Positions 1-7,800 are shown, counted from the first letter of the stretch. The stretch: 27,584 bases of DNA from CAZBWE01 sp964495465 (GCA_964495465.1 CAZBWE010000026.1:1-27584); one strand, 5' to 3'. Notes: a model not told the origin generated them from the letters alone. Program-made: numbers and translations.

Positions 1-459
1 AATAATTGTTGCCGACGGATTATCATCAGGCACGCGCCACTTTGTCGGATTTGCCGGGCTGTCCGACATATACATATCCGCAATATCAACAGGTGCATCA
101 CCATAGTTGTAAAGCTCGATCCAGTCGTCAGAATTCTCGTATTCATCGAGAATGTAGCCGGAGTTGTCAGCCATCAATTCGTTTATCACAAGCGTTACCG
201 GTTTTGCACTACTTAGCCAGGAATCCGCAAGTAATGCAAAATCCCTGAAACTTACACCGTTTATGCCTTCAAAATCAGCACAATTGGAACCTGAACACCC
301 TGAAGGATTCAGCCATTGCTGAGCAAACAGGTTTAAATCAGCGAAGTCGACTTTATAATCTGCGTTGAGGTCGCCGTAAGGCAAATGCCTGGCAACTGTA
401 AGGTTGGGTAAAGAAATGATAATAAAAACGCCGACCAGCAAAACAAGTTTTTTACCCAC
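1..459 (-). CDS. Secreted dockerin-repeat and lamin-tail-domain protein (5' part, runs off left edge)
   Basis: The first 153 residues are visible. A GTG start at 459 is chosen because AAAGGA lies 8 bases upstream and a lipophilic signal peptide follows at once (residues 1-23, ending NLTVA). Two dockerin-like calcium-binding repeats come next: residues 29-50 (GDLNADYKVDFADLNLFA, ending QQWL) and 61-82 (ADFEGINGVSFRDFALLADS, ending WL). From about residue 89 a lamin-tail-type beta domain begins (VINELMADNSGYILDEYENS, then DDWIELYNYG). In related planctomycete proteins this layout often precedes a CotH-like or other extracellular domain, but that part lies outside the window. The product is probably exported and surface-linked; its activity cannot be told. 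The reading frame has no stop down to base 1. A promoter-like TTGACT/CAAAAT pair lies about 85 bases upstream. Confidence 0.85.
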   Translation of the reverse strand, partial: MGKKLVLLVGVFIIISLPNLTVARHLPYGDLNADYKVDFADLNLFAQQWLNPSGCSGSNCADFEGINGVSFRDFALLADSWLSSAKPVTLVINELMADNSGYILDEYENSDDWIELYNYGDAPVDIADMYMSDSPANPTKWRVPDDNPSATII

Positions 460-541
460 GGTATAAATCCTTTAGGATAAAAGTGTGTTTAAAACACCAC
501 TTCCCCTTTTTAACTCCCTCATACTGTATGTAATCTTGTTT

Positions 542-570
542 ATTTTGACATATACTTAATAAAAAGTCAA
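542..570 (-). promoter_or_regulatory. Putative sigma70-type promoter of the dockerin/lamin-tail gene
   Basis: On the minus strand TTGACT (565-570) is followed after exactly 17 bases by CAAAAT (542-547). That predicts a leader of about 75 bases before the GTG at 459. Just upstream (571-591) GGGTTTC and GAAACCC form a 7-bp stem with a 7-base loop, which could be an operator or the end of another transcript. This is assigned by pattern only. Confidence 0.45.
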
Positions 571-670
571 GGGTTTCTCAGACCGAAACCCAACGAGGCG
601 TAACAATTATTCTTCCACAACTAACTGGCATATAAGAACTTATGTTAATTTTGCCCCCGTTTTTTAGGTT

Positions 671-983
671 GTGCCGGAGGTGCTTCTATTTACAAGAGGT
701 GTTGTCGAGATTGTGAATCATAATATCCGATCGTTTGTTGCTACTGAACTTGTTGTTCACCTGTCGAATGGTCACTTCACCTCCAAAGATCCAAAGTTAG
801 TTCACAACCTCCTTTTTGAATGACAAGTATCTTTTTTTTCACAACAAGAATAATCATCCTGAAAGGTTTACTTTCCGTAAGAAGAACGAACTTTCCCAAA
901 GGTTGTGGATCACTGTCGACCTCTTTGGCCTGTTAGAGCATAAAATGTTCGAGAGGCCTGATACTAAAATTGCAAAAGTCTAA
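671..983 (+). pseudogene. Possible frameshifted small gene of unknown family
   Basis: Two adjacent readable pieces look like one protein split by a frameshift. From GTG 671 to TGA 823, 50 residues can be read (middle part VVEIVNHNIRSFVATELVVH). In another frame, open from 801 to TAA 983, the reading continues with NKNNHPERFTFRKKNELSQR and LWITVDLFGLLEHKMF. Removing one T from the T5 run at 813-817 would join them into about 103 residues. Composition is protein-like, but I recognise no family, the start has only a weak ribosome-binding site, and chance open frames of this size occur. It may be a decayed gene, a sequencing error in a homopolymer, or nothing. Confidence 0.25.
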
Positions 984-1317
984 ACTCAAAGTCTTCACAA
1001 ATCCAACCTAATCCTTTCCGAAAATTAAATCCGACTATAAATGATATCTACAAAGTTGCAAAATAAAAATGTTGTCGGGGTTCGGACAGGCGACATCGCT
1101 TAAGATTTTATGTAACAAAAACTTATAACTTTACAATGGGTCTGCCGACCGACAAATCCGCCACTCATTTAGCCGTTTTTAATGCTGAATTCTGCCCTAG
1201 GTTGTATCTATAGGTCCCCATATTATGCCCCCGCTATTTTTTTTAGCCGGTCACGAGAACAAAAAATCATAAATCCAGCAACTCTTTAGGGCTTCTTTTT
1301 AGCTCCTTCCCCGGTCG

Positions 1318-2124
1318 TCACTTTTTTACAAAAACCTTTTTTGTTATCTTATTATCTTTTGTATCCTTATCACCTTCACATTCTACATAGCCATTTATGA
1401 CCTGATTACCTTCTTTTTTCGGCACCCAGGTAAATATTACTGTTTTTTCAGATTCCGGCGTTAATGAAGTTCTCACCCTTCGCTTCGTGCCGTCTTCGGA
1501 CTCGAAAAACGCGTAGCATCCCTGTATCGCACTGCTGGAGTTATTTTTCACGACCATGTTCACTTTGCAGCTTTTACCCAGGTAAGGTTCTTTCGGCAGC
1601 TCCAAGGTTTTTACTGAAACATCTACTATGGGGCCGGCCTCAACGGGTCCCTTCGTCTTTTGTTTCAATTTTGTCTGGAGAGCTGTTGTATCAGTACTCT
1701 GCGTGCCTCCTGTATCATCTTGGTTGATCGCGACACTCAATGTCTGTTTTACCTCATTCTTCTGTGAATCCACAGCTGTAAGTTCAACTTTGTAAGACGG
1801 AACTTCGGTGATTTTACCTGTCAGTTCGTTTTTGATTTTTCCTGTTCTCTTTTTATAATGATGGGTAACATCTTTATCGACCTCGCCTTTCCCGGAGAGA
1901 CTCGACGGTTGTGTTGCTTTGTCTCCGAAATCGATAGTCCACTTGGTGACAGGATTCGAACCGGCTGTTACCTTTATGTGGAAAACCTGGTCGTTCACGC
2001 TCGAAGTTGCTTTTCTTTCAATAATTACCAGTGGCGGCGCAGCACCGACTGATATTTGTGTAACAGACGGTTTTGAAACTATTGCCTGGCCGGCTGATTG
2101 GCGTAACTGAGCCGCTGCTCGACC
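1318..2124 (-). pseudogene. N-terminally truncated PKD/CARDB-type surface protein
   Basis: The open frame reaches from a stop at 2125-2127 to the TAA-proximal end at 1318. The first likely start inside it is a GTG at 1998, giving 226 residues, but sensible protein sequence continues upstream of that GTG (APPLVIIERKATSSVNDQ) without a start codon or signal peptide. It therefore looks like the tail of a larger exported protein. An Ig/PKD-like domain comes first (VTKWTIDFGD and then THHYKK), followed by a CARDB-like domain (VDVSVKTLELPKEPYLGKSC and onward) that ends at the C-terminus. Such domains serve adhesion or binding outside the cell. The 5' end is cut at about 2090, exactly where an RHS fragment starts on the other strand. 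The annotation as a fragment is an inference from the missing N-terminus; a short expressed protein from the GTG cannot be excluded. Confidence 0.6.
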
Positions 2125-3212
2125 CTAATGACCTCATCGCCGGCTTTGAATACGATGAGAACGGCAACCGCTCTCTGCTCACATATTACCTCGACGGCAG
2201 TGATTCCGGCCCAGCTACAACCATTGATTACACCTATAACAATGATAATATGCTGACCAAATTCGAAACCACTGGTGGGTCGACATTTGAGTTTGGGAAA
2301 TACAATGCCCAGCAGGAGCTTGAAAATGCTGAAGTCGATGGTCTGGGAAGACTAACCAGCGCTGATGAAAGTATCTCTAATGCCAGCGAGAATGTTGTTG
2401 ACTTTAGCTATAGTTTCGATTATGATATGCGCTCGCAGCTAAAGCAGGCGGACATAGATAAATTCAGCAGCTCTTTCTGGAAAATAGACTATAGTTATCG
2501 AAAAGACGGAAATCTGGAATCGAAGACGTTAAACGATACATCAACGACCTTTACCTATGACGGCGACCTTATGGAATCGGCCTCCGGTGGCGATAACTTT
2601 GCGCTTACCTGGGACGACAACGGTAACCTGACTCTTACTAACGATACGACATTAGAGTATAACTGGGATAATAAGCTTCGAAATGGCGAGAAAGAAGGCG
2701 CATATAGCATCGATATTAAGTACGACCCGGATGGAAATCGTATCTTCAAGCAATTTCATGAAACTGCTCGCAAATATATCGTTGATATTGTGGGCGATTT
2801 GCCGGTGATATTGATGGAGCTTGACCCGCAGGACTATATGAACATCAAAAAGACCTATATTTACGCCAACGGCCAGCTTCTCTGCCAGCACGATGGCAAT
2901 GATACCGACCCGCGGTATTTCTATATGCACGATAGATTAGGCAGCGCCAGACAGGTCATCAATAATAGCGGCAGTGTGGTCAAATATTATACATATAAGC
3001 CCTTCGGCGAAGTCCTGGAATCGAATCAAGATATGTTTTCAGCGAGTAACTCCTTTTTGTTCACAGGCCAGTATTATGATTCCGAGATAGATGAATATTA
3101 CCTCCGCGCCAGACAATATGACCCTGTCTTCGGCCGGTTCACCTCCAGTCCCACAAATTGGGCTCAAAATACGACCGTCTTATGTAGTGACCTATCTTTT
3201 TCGGGCGTGTAA
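2073..3212 (+). pseudogene. RHS/YD-repeat protein fragment, truncated at both ends
   Basis: The 379-residue frame is full of YD-repeat signatures (FEYDENGNRS, TWDDNGNLTL, IKYDPDGNRI) and carries the conserved end of the RHS core (YYLRARQYDPVFGRFTS). Full RHS proteins run to well over 1000 residues, have a signal or targeting N-terminus, and carry a variable toxin tip after the core motif. Here the frame opens only at a TTG (2073) with no ribosome-binding site, the first repeat begins abruptly (GVTEPLLDPNDL), and only about 19 unrelated residues follow the core before a stop. Both the secretion end and the toxin tip are missing, so this is a remnant. It may be a silent recombination cassette for an intact RHS locus elsewhere, or simply debris. 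It abuts the truncated CARDB protein head to head. Confidence 0.75.
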
Positions 3213-3240
3213 GTTTTTTCGGGAAAAAGTTGACAAAAAA

Positions 3241-3441
3241 TCAAGACTGGACTTCCTCGTCGGTTTGTTGTGGATTTTCCACGACTTGAGATTCAACAAA
3301 TTTTCTGCGTGAATCGCCATTATCACCTTGATTTACTTTGTGCGCCGTTGTTTTTTTCCTGCTAAGCCGCTGCAGAAGTTGGAAAATCAGCAAGAAAATA
3401 AAAATCCCGGTCAGTATTCTAAGCAGTTTAACGAAAAACAC
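3241..3441 (-). CDS. Small single-pass membrane protein downstream of hflC
   Basis: The product is 66 residues. A GTG start is supported by GAGGG 8 bases upstream. The N-terminus is one hydrophobic helix (VKLLRILTGIFIFLLIFQLL, residues 4-23), followed by a basic stretch (RLSRKK) and a polar, probably disordered tail rich in Q, E and D. The likely topology is helix in the membrane with the tail in the cytoplasm. It sits 64 bases after hflC on the same strand, so it is probably transcribed with hflKC. I recognise no family. A role as a small partner of the HflKC complex is a guess from position alone. Confidence 0.55.
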   Translation of the reverse strand: MFFVKLLRILTGIFIFLLIFQLLQRLSRKKTTAHKVNQGDNGDSRRKFVESQVVENPQQTDEEVQS

Positions 3442-3505
3442 TGGTAATACCCTCTGGAAAATACATTATTAAGGTGGCGATATAGCAAGTCAATAAATGG
3501 GATTC

Positions 3506-4549
3506 TCACTCTTCTTTGGGCCCTTCTTTGGTTTGGAGTATTTCACCCTTGATCATCTCAAGCAAAGGATTATCTGCTCCGAGAATTAATCTGGTTTTTT
3601 CTCCGCCTATATAGTTCTCGTAAAGTTCGAGGGTCCTCCAGAACCTGTAAAAGTCCGGGTCTATTCCAAAACCTTCTGCATAGAGCTGTGTTGCCTCGGC
3701 ATCGGCTGCTCCTTCTATTTCCTTTGCGGTTTTGTATGCCTCGGAGAGAATCGTTTTCACGTCCCTCTCCCTGTCCCCCATAATCCTCTCGAATTCCCCT
3801 TCACCCTCCGAAGTATATTTCTTGGCTATCCTCAATCTCTCCTCTATCATCCTGTCTTCCACCTTTGTTTTGACGTCCTGCACATAGGTGAGTCCCTTGA
3901 TTAGAACGCCGGAGCTGTGTATTCCTATACCGTAATCTTCACATGCTTTTCTGGAGGATTCTGTTATTTCAGCCACAATTTTGGGTCGCCCTTCCGCCAC
4001 CTGGCCGACTTTGGTTGTTTCAAGAAGCTCCTCTTCGGCCACCCTCATATCGCGGTTATCTGTCCTGACTATCTCGAGAAGGTCTCTTTTCGTAATGGAG
4101 TTTCGTGTGCTTGAATCTATGATATCGTCAAGCCGTGCATGGGCCTGCTCTTCTGTGCCTACCGACCTCAAAAATTGAAGCGGGTCTTCAATATACCATC
4201 GCGCTGTGGAATCGATCCGGATGTATTTTTTATCTTTTGTCGGGATTTGTTCGGGGTAACCATTCCACCTCAGCAGTCTTCTCTCGAATTTTCGCACACT
4301 TTGTATGAAAGGCACCTTGAATCTCAACCCTGCACCCTCTGCAACTGCAATCCCCTCTCCCGTGTATTTGTCTTTCAGTCTGGTCAGAGTTTCCTGTGTT
4401 CTTCGTCCTTCTATCGGATTAATCACAACTGTTACGGGCTTGCCGAACTGGGTTACGACCGCCTGCTGAGTCTCGTCAACTATATACATCGAAGAAGAAG
4501 ACACGATGATAACGATTAAAAGAAACACTATTACGATAATGCGACCCAT
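3506..4549 (-). CDS. hflC: HflC-type SPFH/band 7 membrane protein
   Basis: At 347 residues it has an N-terminal membrane anchor (about residues 4-23) followed by an SPFH/band 7 domain (YIVDETQQAVVTQFGKPVTV onward). The C-terminal part carries the HflC hallmark: a helix with EGEGEFERIMGDRERDV, then AADAEATQLYAEGFGIDPDF and YRFWRTLELYENY. In other bacteria HflC and HflK form a large periplasmic cage around the FtsH protease and modulate turnover of membrane proteins. The start ATG has AGGAAGG upstream. It follows hflK by 26 bases, so the two are one operon. The helical region is long and charged, as usual for the family. The product is exported with a short cytoplasmic N-terminus. Confidence 0.92.
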   Translation of the reverse strand: MGRIIVIVFLLIVIIVSSSSMYIVDETQQAVVTQFGKPVTVVINPIEGRRTQETLTRLKDKYTGEGIAVAEGAGLRFKVPFIQSVRKFERRLLRWNGYPEQIPTKDKKYIRIDSTARWYIEDPLQFLRSVGTEEQAHARLDDIIDSSTRNSITKRDLLEIVRTDNRDMRVAEEELLETTKVGQVAEGRPKIVAEITESSRKACEDYGIGIHSSGVLIKGLTYVQDVKTKVEDRMIEERLRIAKKYTSEGEGEFERIMGDRERDVKTILSEAYKTAKEIEGAADAEATQLYAEGFGIDPDFYRFWRTLELYENYIGGEKTRLILGADNPLLEMIKGEILQTKEGPKEE

Positions 4550-4575
4550 TTTTATTTCCTTCCTTTCGGTTCTTA

Positions 4576-5679
4576 CTACTGATTCTCAAGGTCGAGCTTC
4601 ATCAGGATTCCGCCTTCTGCCCCGCCCTGCTCGATTATCCACTTTTCCGGTATCTGTGGCAAAAGCTTGGCCATTGTCTCAAGATACATTCTCTTCCTTG
4701 TTATATCCGGCGCCTTTTTATATTCCTCGTAGATTTTTTTGAACTTGGCGACATCGCCTTTTGCCCTATTGACCCTCTCAGCTGCGTATCCTTTGGCAGA
4801 TTCGATTTGCTTTTTTGCCTGGCCCCTGGTTTTAGGAACTGCCTCGTTGTATGCCTTCATTGCTTCGTTGATTCGCTGCTCTTTTTGTTGCAGGGCCTTA
4901 TTTACTTCGTTAAAGGCGGGCCTCACCCTCTGAGGCGGATTGGATGACTGAAGTTTGACTGCTACAATATAAATTCCGGTTTCGTACTCATCGAGCAGCT
5001 TCTGCAGCATTTCCTTGGCGGCGCTTTCATACTCTATTCTTCCAATGGTGATGGCCTCATCAACGCTTCCGTTTCCTACAAGCTGCCTCATTATTGCCTG
5101 GCTGGCATCTCTTATAGTCTGTTTGGGTTTTCTTACATTGAACAGATATTGCCTTGCGTCCTTTATTTTGTACTGAACTATCCATTCGACATCGGTGATA
5201 TTCAAATCTCCTGTCAGCATTATATATTCGCCTTTGAGTATCTCCTGGGCCATTGCCACCAGCTGGCGGGACCCGCTTCTTGAGACCCTTTCGCCGCTTT
5301 CTTCTATCAATCTCATTAAATCCCCGGAATCCAGTCTGCCGGAGTCTATTTCTTCGGTGCCGAGATATCGCGAATCCACTCCCGCTTTGAGCGTTCTAAA
5401 GCCGAACTCTTCCTTCTGCACCTTTTTGACCGGCACGTCGGTAGCATTTTCGACGCCGAAAGGCCACATCAGGTGGATACCCGGCTCGGTTGTTCGATTA
5501 TATTTCCCAAATCTTTTTACCACGCCGGCTGAATCAGTGGCGATAGTGTAAACAGACGTCTTAATCAAAATAACCGCCAGGACAATTAAAACCACCGCGG
5601 CCAACCATCTGGACAGTTTCGGCGTGTACATTCCCTGTTGGGGTCTTTTTATCGATTCCAGGAAATCCATTATGTCCAT
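4576..5679 (-). CDS. hflK: HflK-type SPFH/band 7 membrane protein
   Basis: The 367-residue product begins with a short cytoplasmic part, then one membrane helix (about residues 25-46, WLAAVVLIVLAVILIKTSVY), then the SPFH domain (GVVKRFGKYNRTTEPGIHLM, WPFG). That GIHLMWPFG region is typical of HflK. Further markers are TGDLNITDVEWIVQYKI and LQSSNPPQRVRPAFNEVNKA, followed by a long coiled region (AMKAYNEAVPKTRGQAKKQI). It is the partner of HflC and is encoded first in the operon, the usual order. The ATG start has GAGGG 9 bases upstream. Unlike many proteobacterial HflK proteins it lacks a glycine-rich N-terminal tail. Function is taken from the family; the FtsH gene itself is not in the window. 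Confidence 0.92.
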   Translation of the reverse strand: MDIMDFLESIKRPQQGMYTPKLSRWLAAVVLIVLAVILIKTSVYTIATDSAGVVKRFGKYNRTTEPGIHLMWPFGVENATDVPVKKVQKEEFGFRTLKAGVDSRYLGTEEIDSGRLDSGDLMRLIEESGERVSRSGSRQLVAMAQEILKGEYIMLTGDLNITDVEWIVQYKIKDARQYLFNVRKPKQTIRDASQAIMRQLVGNGSVDEAITIGRIEYESAAKEMLQKLLDEYETGIYIVAVKLQSSNPPQRVRPAFNEVNKALQQKEQRINEAMKAYNEAVPKTRGQAKKQIESAKGYAAERVNRAKGDVAKFKKIYEEYKKAPDITRKRMYLETMAKLLPQIPEKWIIEQGGAEGGILMKLDLENQ

Positions 5680-5777
5680 AATTCTGCCCTCACATAGAAA
5701 AGGATTATTAATTCGCCCACAAGGTAAATATTCCCCTCAGACATTTATTAAGAATAACATCCATCTCTTATATCTCC

Positions 5778-5805
5778 ACCTTACTTAATGAGCTTCGGCT
5801 GTCAA
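5778..5805 (-). promoter_or_regulatory. Possible promoter of the hflK-hflC operon
   Basis: On the minus strand a perfect TTGACA (5800-5805) is followed after 16 bases by TAAGGT (5778-5783), about 100 bases before the hflK start. The -35 is strong and the -10 weak, so the assignment is tentative. Confidence 0.35.
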
Positions 5806-5905
5806 GTGCAATTTCCCATCACAAAAACCGAAAAGCAAGCTGCCCTACCGAAGATATCAGCAATCCGATATTCAGTTTTTACCTTTTTCAGAAGGGCTTA
5901 TTATG

Positions 5906-6088
5906 CTAACTAACTTCCTTTTTCAGATACGTAAGCAATACACCCTGTAGCTTATTCAATTCCAAAAGGTGGTTTACATACTCTGTTGCCTTTGTTTCTC
6001 TCTTCGCGTTTTTCCGCCTTTGGGAAATTTTTCTTGTGCCTTTTGTCGCTGTTGTTACTCTCCTTTTTTTTCTTTCGGATTTTGACAT
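5906..6088 (-). CDS. Very basic 60-residue protein divergent from the S24 repressor
   Basis: The start ATG at 6088 has an excellent ribosome-binding site (AAAGGAG, 7 bases upstream), so this is very probably a real gene. The product has 11 Lys and 7 Arg against 5 Glu and no Asp, a net charge near +13. The first half (SERKKRRVTTATKGTRKISQ and onward) is a disordered, nucleic-acid-binding type tail; the second half (EYVNHLLELNKLQGVLLTYL) is a predicted amphipathic helix. I recognise no family. It starts within the same 129-base control region as the XRE/S24 repressor at 6218 and points away from it, an arrangement typical of a repressor and its target. It could be a nucleoid or RNA-binding micro-protein, an anti-repressor, or a toxin; nothing in the sequence decides. 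Confidence 0.6.
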   Translation of the reverse strand: MSKSERKKRRVTTATKGTRKISQRRKNAKRETKATEYVNHLLELNKLQGVLLTYLKKEVS

Positions 6089-6106
6089 TTTTGCAGCTCC
6101 TTTATA

Positions 6107-6135
6107 TTGACAAATTATGGTTTTCCGCTTATTTT
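6107..6135 (+). promoter_or_regulatory. Putative promoter of the XRE/S24 repressor gene
   Basis: TTGACA (6107-6112) is followed after exactly 17 bases by TATTTT (6130-6135). The -10 overlaps the first operator-like half-site (TTATTTTCGA, 6129-6138), which fits autorepression. The resulting leader would be about 75 bases. Confidence 0.5.
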
Positions 6136-6217
6136 CGATTTCACTGTAAGAACATTTGCAAATATTATCGCAACTGCGAAATAATGCAACCTCTTATTTC
6201 GCAATTACGTAAAATAA
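6129..6217. promoter_or_regulatory. Cluster of dyad operator-like sites between the basic protein and the repressor
   Basis: Four related elements are packed in 89 bases: half-site TTATTTTCGA (6129-6138); perfect palindrome ATTTGCAAAT (6154-6163); a 20-bp dyad TTATCGCAACTGCGAAATAA (6165-6184); and a 24-bp imperfect dyad at 6194-6217 whose half-sites are TTATTTCGCA and, on the other strand, TTATTTTACG. The last one ends directly at the repressor ATG, where a ribosome-binding site would be expected and is absent. Half-sites are AT-rich outside with CGCA inside, as in phage-type repressor operators. The sites would let the S24 protein control itself and the divergent basic protein. Binding is inferred from symmetry and position. 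Confidence 0.6.
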
Positions 6218-7177
6218 ATGAAAAAATCTGACGACAATGCGATAATCGAACGTATCAAATTTCTCCGACAGCAATTTGCAGGCATCAGAGGAAAGAGCAA
6301 ATTCGCCCGGGCTTTAGGTATAAGTCCTTCTACATACAGCTATTACGAAGACGACCGGGTGCCTCCAGTTGACCTCCTGCTGAAAATATGCGAAGTAACT
6401 GGCGCTGATTTACACTGGCTATTGGAAGGCAAAGAGGCAGCGGAAAATTCCGCATTTGGGTTAAATGGCGAACTTTTGCAAAAATTAGATGTCCTGTTTA
6501 CAAAAAATCCCGAGCTGAAAGAGCCGGCCCTGGCCTTTATTAAGCTATTGTGCGAGAAAAAAGGGCTTGAGGAAAAGCTTGGCTACGAAGTTTCAGCTAC
6601 CGGACGGGTTCGGCCCGGCTGGATTCCGATACTGGGACGGACCGCCGCAGGGATTGTTCATTTCTGGGACCAGACGCTTCTTCCGGACCCGAAACAAGCC
6701 GTCACACAGCTTGAAGACCTCGTAGAAGAGCACCTCGGCAAAAAAATTGTCAATTCCAAAGACGGCTCGGTATCAATTGACCTGCAAACGAAGGCGCTAT
6801 TGGATGGCATAAAAATAGAGCAGGCAAACCTTATTCAGGTCAGCGGGACAAAAGAAAAGCAAATAGTCGAATTTGTGCAGTGCGAGGAGATTCATAAGTT
6901 GTTTCCAGACAGTTTCGCGTTGCAGATAGACGGCGACAGTATGTCTCCTAAGATAAATGACGGCGACATTGTAATAGTAAGCCCCTCCGTGTCAGCGGTG
7001 CAGGGACAAATTGCAATTGCCCGCATTGCGAACCAAATAGGGGTTACCTGCAAGCTCATAAGAACAACAGACAAGGATGTCCATCTTATACCGATAAACG
7101 AGAGGTATGAGACGAAAGTCTTGAATAAAAAGGATTTGCTTTGGGCGCTGGCGGTTTTGTGCCATGTAAGTATCTGA
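6218..7177 (+). CDS. XRE-family repressor with C-terminal S24 (LexA/CI-like) autoprotease domain
   Basis: The 319-residue product has an N-terminal helix-turn-helix (about residues 22-50, KFARALGISPSTYSYYEDDR). A LexA/CI-type cleavage sequence lies at ILGRTAAG (Ala144-Gly145). The catalytic serine sits in IDGDSMSPKINDGD (Ser241) and the lysine in VTCKLIRTT (Lys279). In the LexA/CI family, RecA-stimulated self-cleavage at Ala-Gly inactivates the repressor. The distance from the cleavage site to the serine is about 96 residues, much longer than the roughly 35 of LexA, because of an inserted segment (about 148-225) that contains a charged helix (QLEDLVEEHLGKKI). The start ATG is chosen since the frame closes soon upstream; it has no clear ribosome-binding site, as the operator dyad occupies that place. 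No phage genes are nearby, so it is an orphan regulator, probably of the divergent basic protein. Confidence 0.85.
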   Translation: MKKSDDNAIIERIKFLRQQFAGIRGKSKFARALGISPSTYSYYEDDRVPPVDLLLKICEVTGADLHWLLEGKEAAENSAFGLNGELLQKLDVLFTKNPELKEPALAFIKLLCEKKGLEEKLGYEVSATGRVRPGWIPILGRTAAGIVHFWDQTLLPDPKQAVTQLEDLVEEHLGKKIVNSKDGSVSIDLQTKALLDGIKIEQANLIQVSGTKEKQIVEFVQCEEIHKLFPDSFALQIDGDSMSPKINDGDIVIVSPSVSAVQGQIAIARIANQIGVTCKLIRTTDKDVHLIPINERYETKVLNKKDLLWALAVLCHVSI

Positions 7178-7296
7178 CACTATTCGTATCGAAATATCCA
7201 TACCCGCGTATTTCAAAAAAGGTAAAAATACTATGAAGCAGCATAAACTTAAATCCGGCTCAGATGCTCATCTATGCAAACGTATGGATATGGCGA

Positions 7297-7611
7297 GTGG
7301 ATATAAAATTGGATTCCAAACAGCAACTCGCAGATTATTCTCTAAAGCATTATAAGTCAGTTACTGTTTTAATGGTCGCCTTCGTTTTGGCGCTGGGTGC
7401 GCTGACACCGCGAATCAAAGTTGATACCGACCCTGAAAATATACTGTCGCCGGATGAGCCGGCAAGAGTATTTCATAACCGAAATAAGGAACAATTCGCT
7501 CTGCACGATATAGTTGTGCTCGGCATTTGTCTTTCAAGGTCTGAACGCTTATCTCAAAGCCCGGTCAGATTACACCTCCCTGGAAAATGCCGTTCTGGTC
7601 AACCAGGTTGA
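7297..7611 (+). pseudogene. N-terminal fragment of an RND-superfamily (MMPL/patched-like) exporter
   Basis: The reading LADYSLKHYKSVTVLMVAFV, then LALGALTPRIKVDTDPENIL and SPDEPARVFHNRNKE, is the start of an RND-type exporter: a short cytoplasmic lead, the first membrane helix and the beginning of the first periplasmic domain. Family members of this kind run to about 750-900 residues. Here exporter sequence ends after HDIVVLGI at about 7528, where it joins an inverted piece of coaX; the frame then runs on as nonsense to 7611. A GTG at 7297 is the likely old start (an ATG at 7264 is also in frame). A LolA-like tail follows at 7823-7990, so the ancestral locus was probably an RND exporter with its LolA-like partner. 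Broken beyond function. Confidence 0.7.
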
Positions 7612-7800
7612 TGGTGACAGCCGTTCCGAAATCGGCAACGACAACCGCATCTCCAACTACATCATAAGCCGCTGCGGCAGAGACAACCCTGTCGGTGCCG
7701 ACTTTTTCCGGCTCATCTACCCAGCAGGTCATCGGCAGCGGTATGTCTTTGCCGATGATATATGCTCTCTCGCCGAGAGCTTGATTTGGTAAAGCGAATA
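7530..7800 (-). pseudogene. coaX: Internal fragment of type III pantothenate kinase (coaX), with an in-frame stop
   Basis: The minus strand reads RAYIIGKDIPLPMTCWVDEP, then EKVGTDRVVSAAAAYDV and VVVADFGTAVTINLVDQNGI, FQGGVI. These match CoaX motifs: GTDR before a helix rich in Ala, and DFGTAxT-VD-G-F-GG-I. After GGVI comes TGA (7565-7567) and then PGFEISVQTLKDK, the expected continuation (GG-I-PG), so a nonsense mutation has occurred. The N-terminal ATP-binding part and the C-terminus are missing. CoaX makes 4'-phosphopantothenate in CoA synthesis; an intact copy must be elsewhere. It lies inverted between two remnants of an RND/LolA locus. Confidence 0.75.

Larger units (their letters stand above)
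460..1317. other. Long region without an intact gene, bounded inside by two similar short motifs
   Basis: About 860 bases carry no convincing intact gene. The region holds the promoter at 542-570, a possible broken small gene at 671-983, and a pair of similar words in the same orientation: TTTTGCCCCCGTTTTTTAG near 649-667 and ATTATGCCCCCGCTATTTTT starting at 1222. The rest (about 990-1220) has frequent stops in all frames that I read. The two words, about 575 bases apart, could be ends of an inserted element, but no transposase and no target duplication are visible. Confidence 0.4.

Noticed and set aside
3091..3312. Alternative plus-strand frame across the RHS end
   Set aside because: It overlaps the RHS core in the wrong frame and the small membrane gene on the other strand; no start signal.
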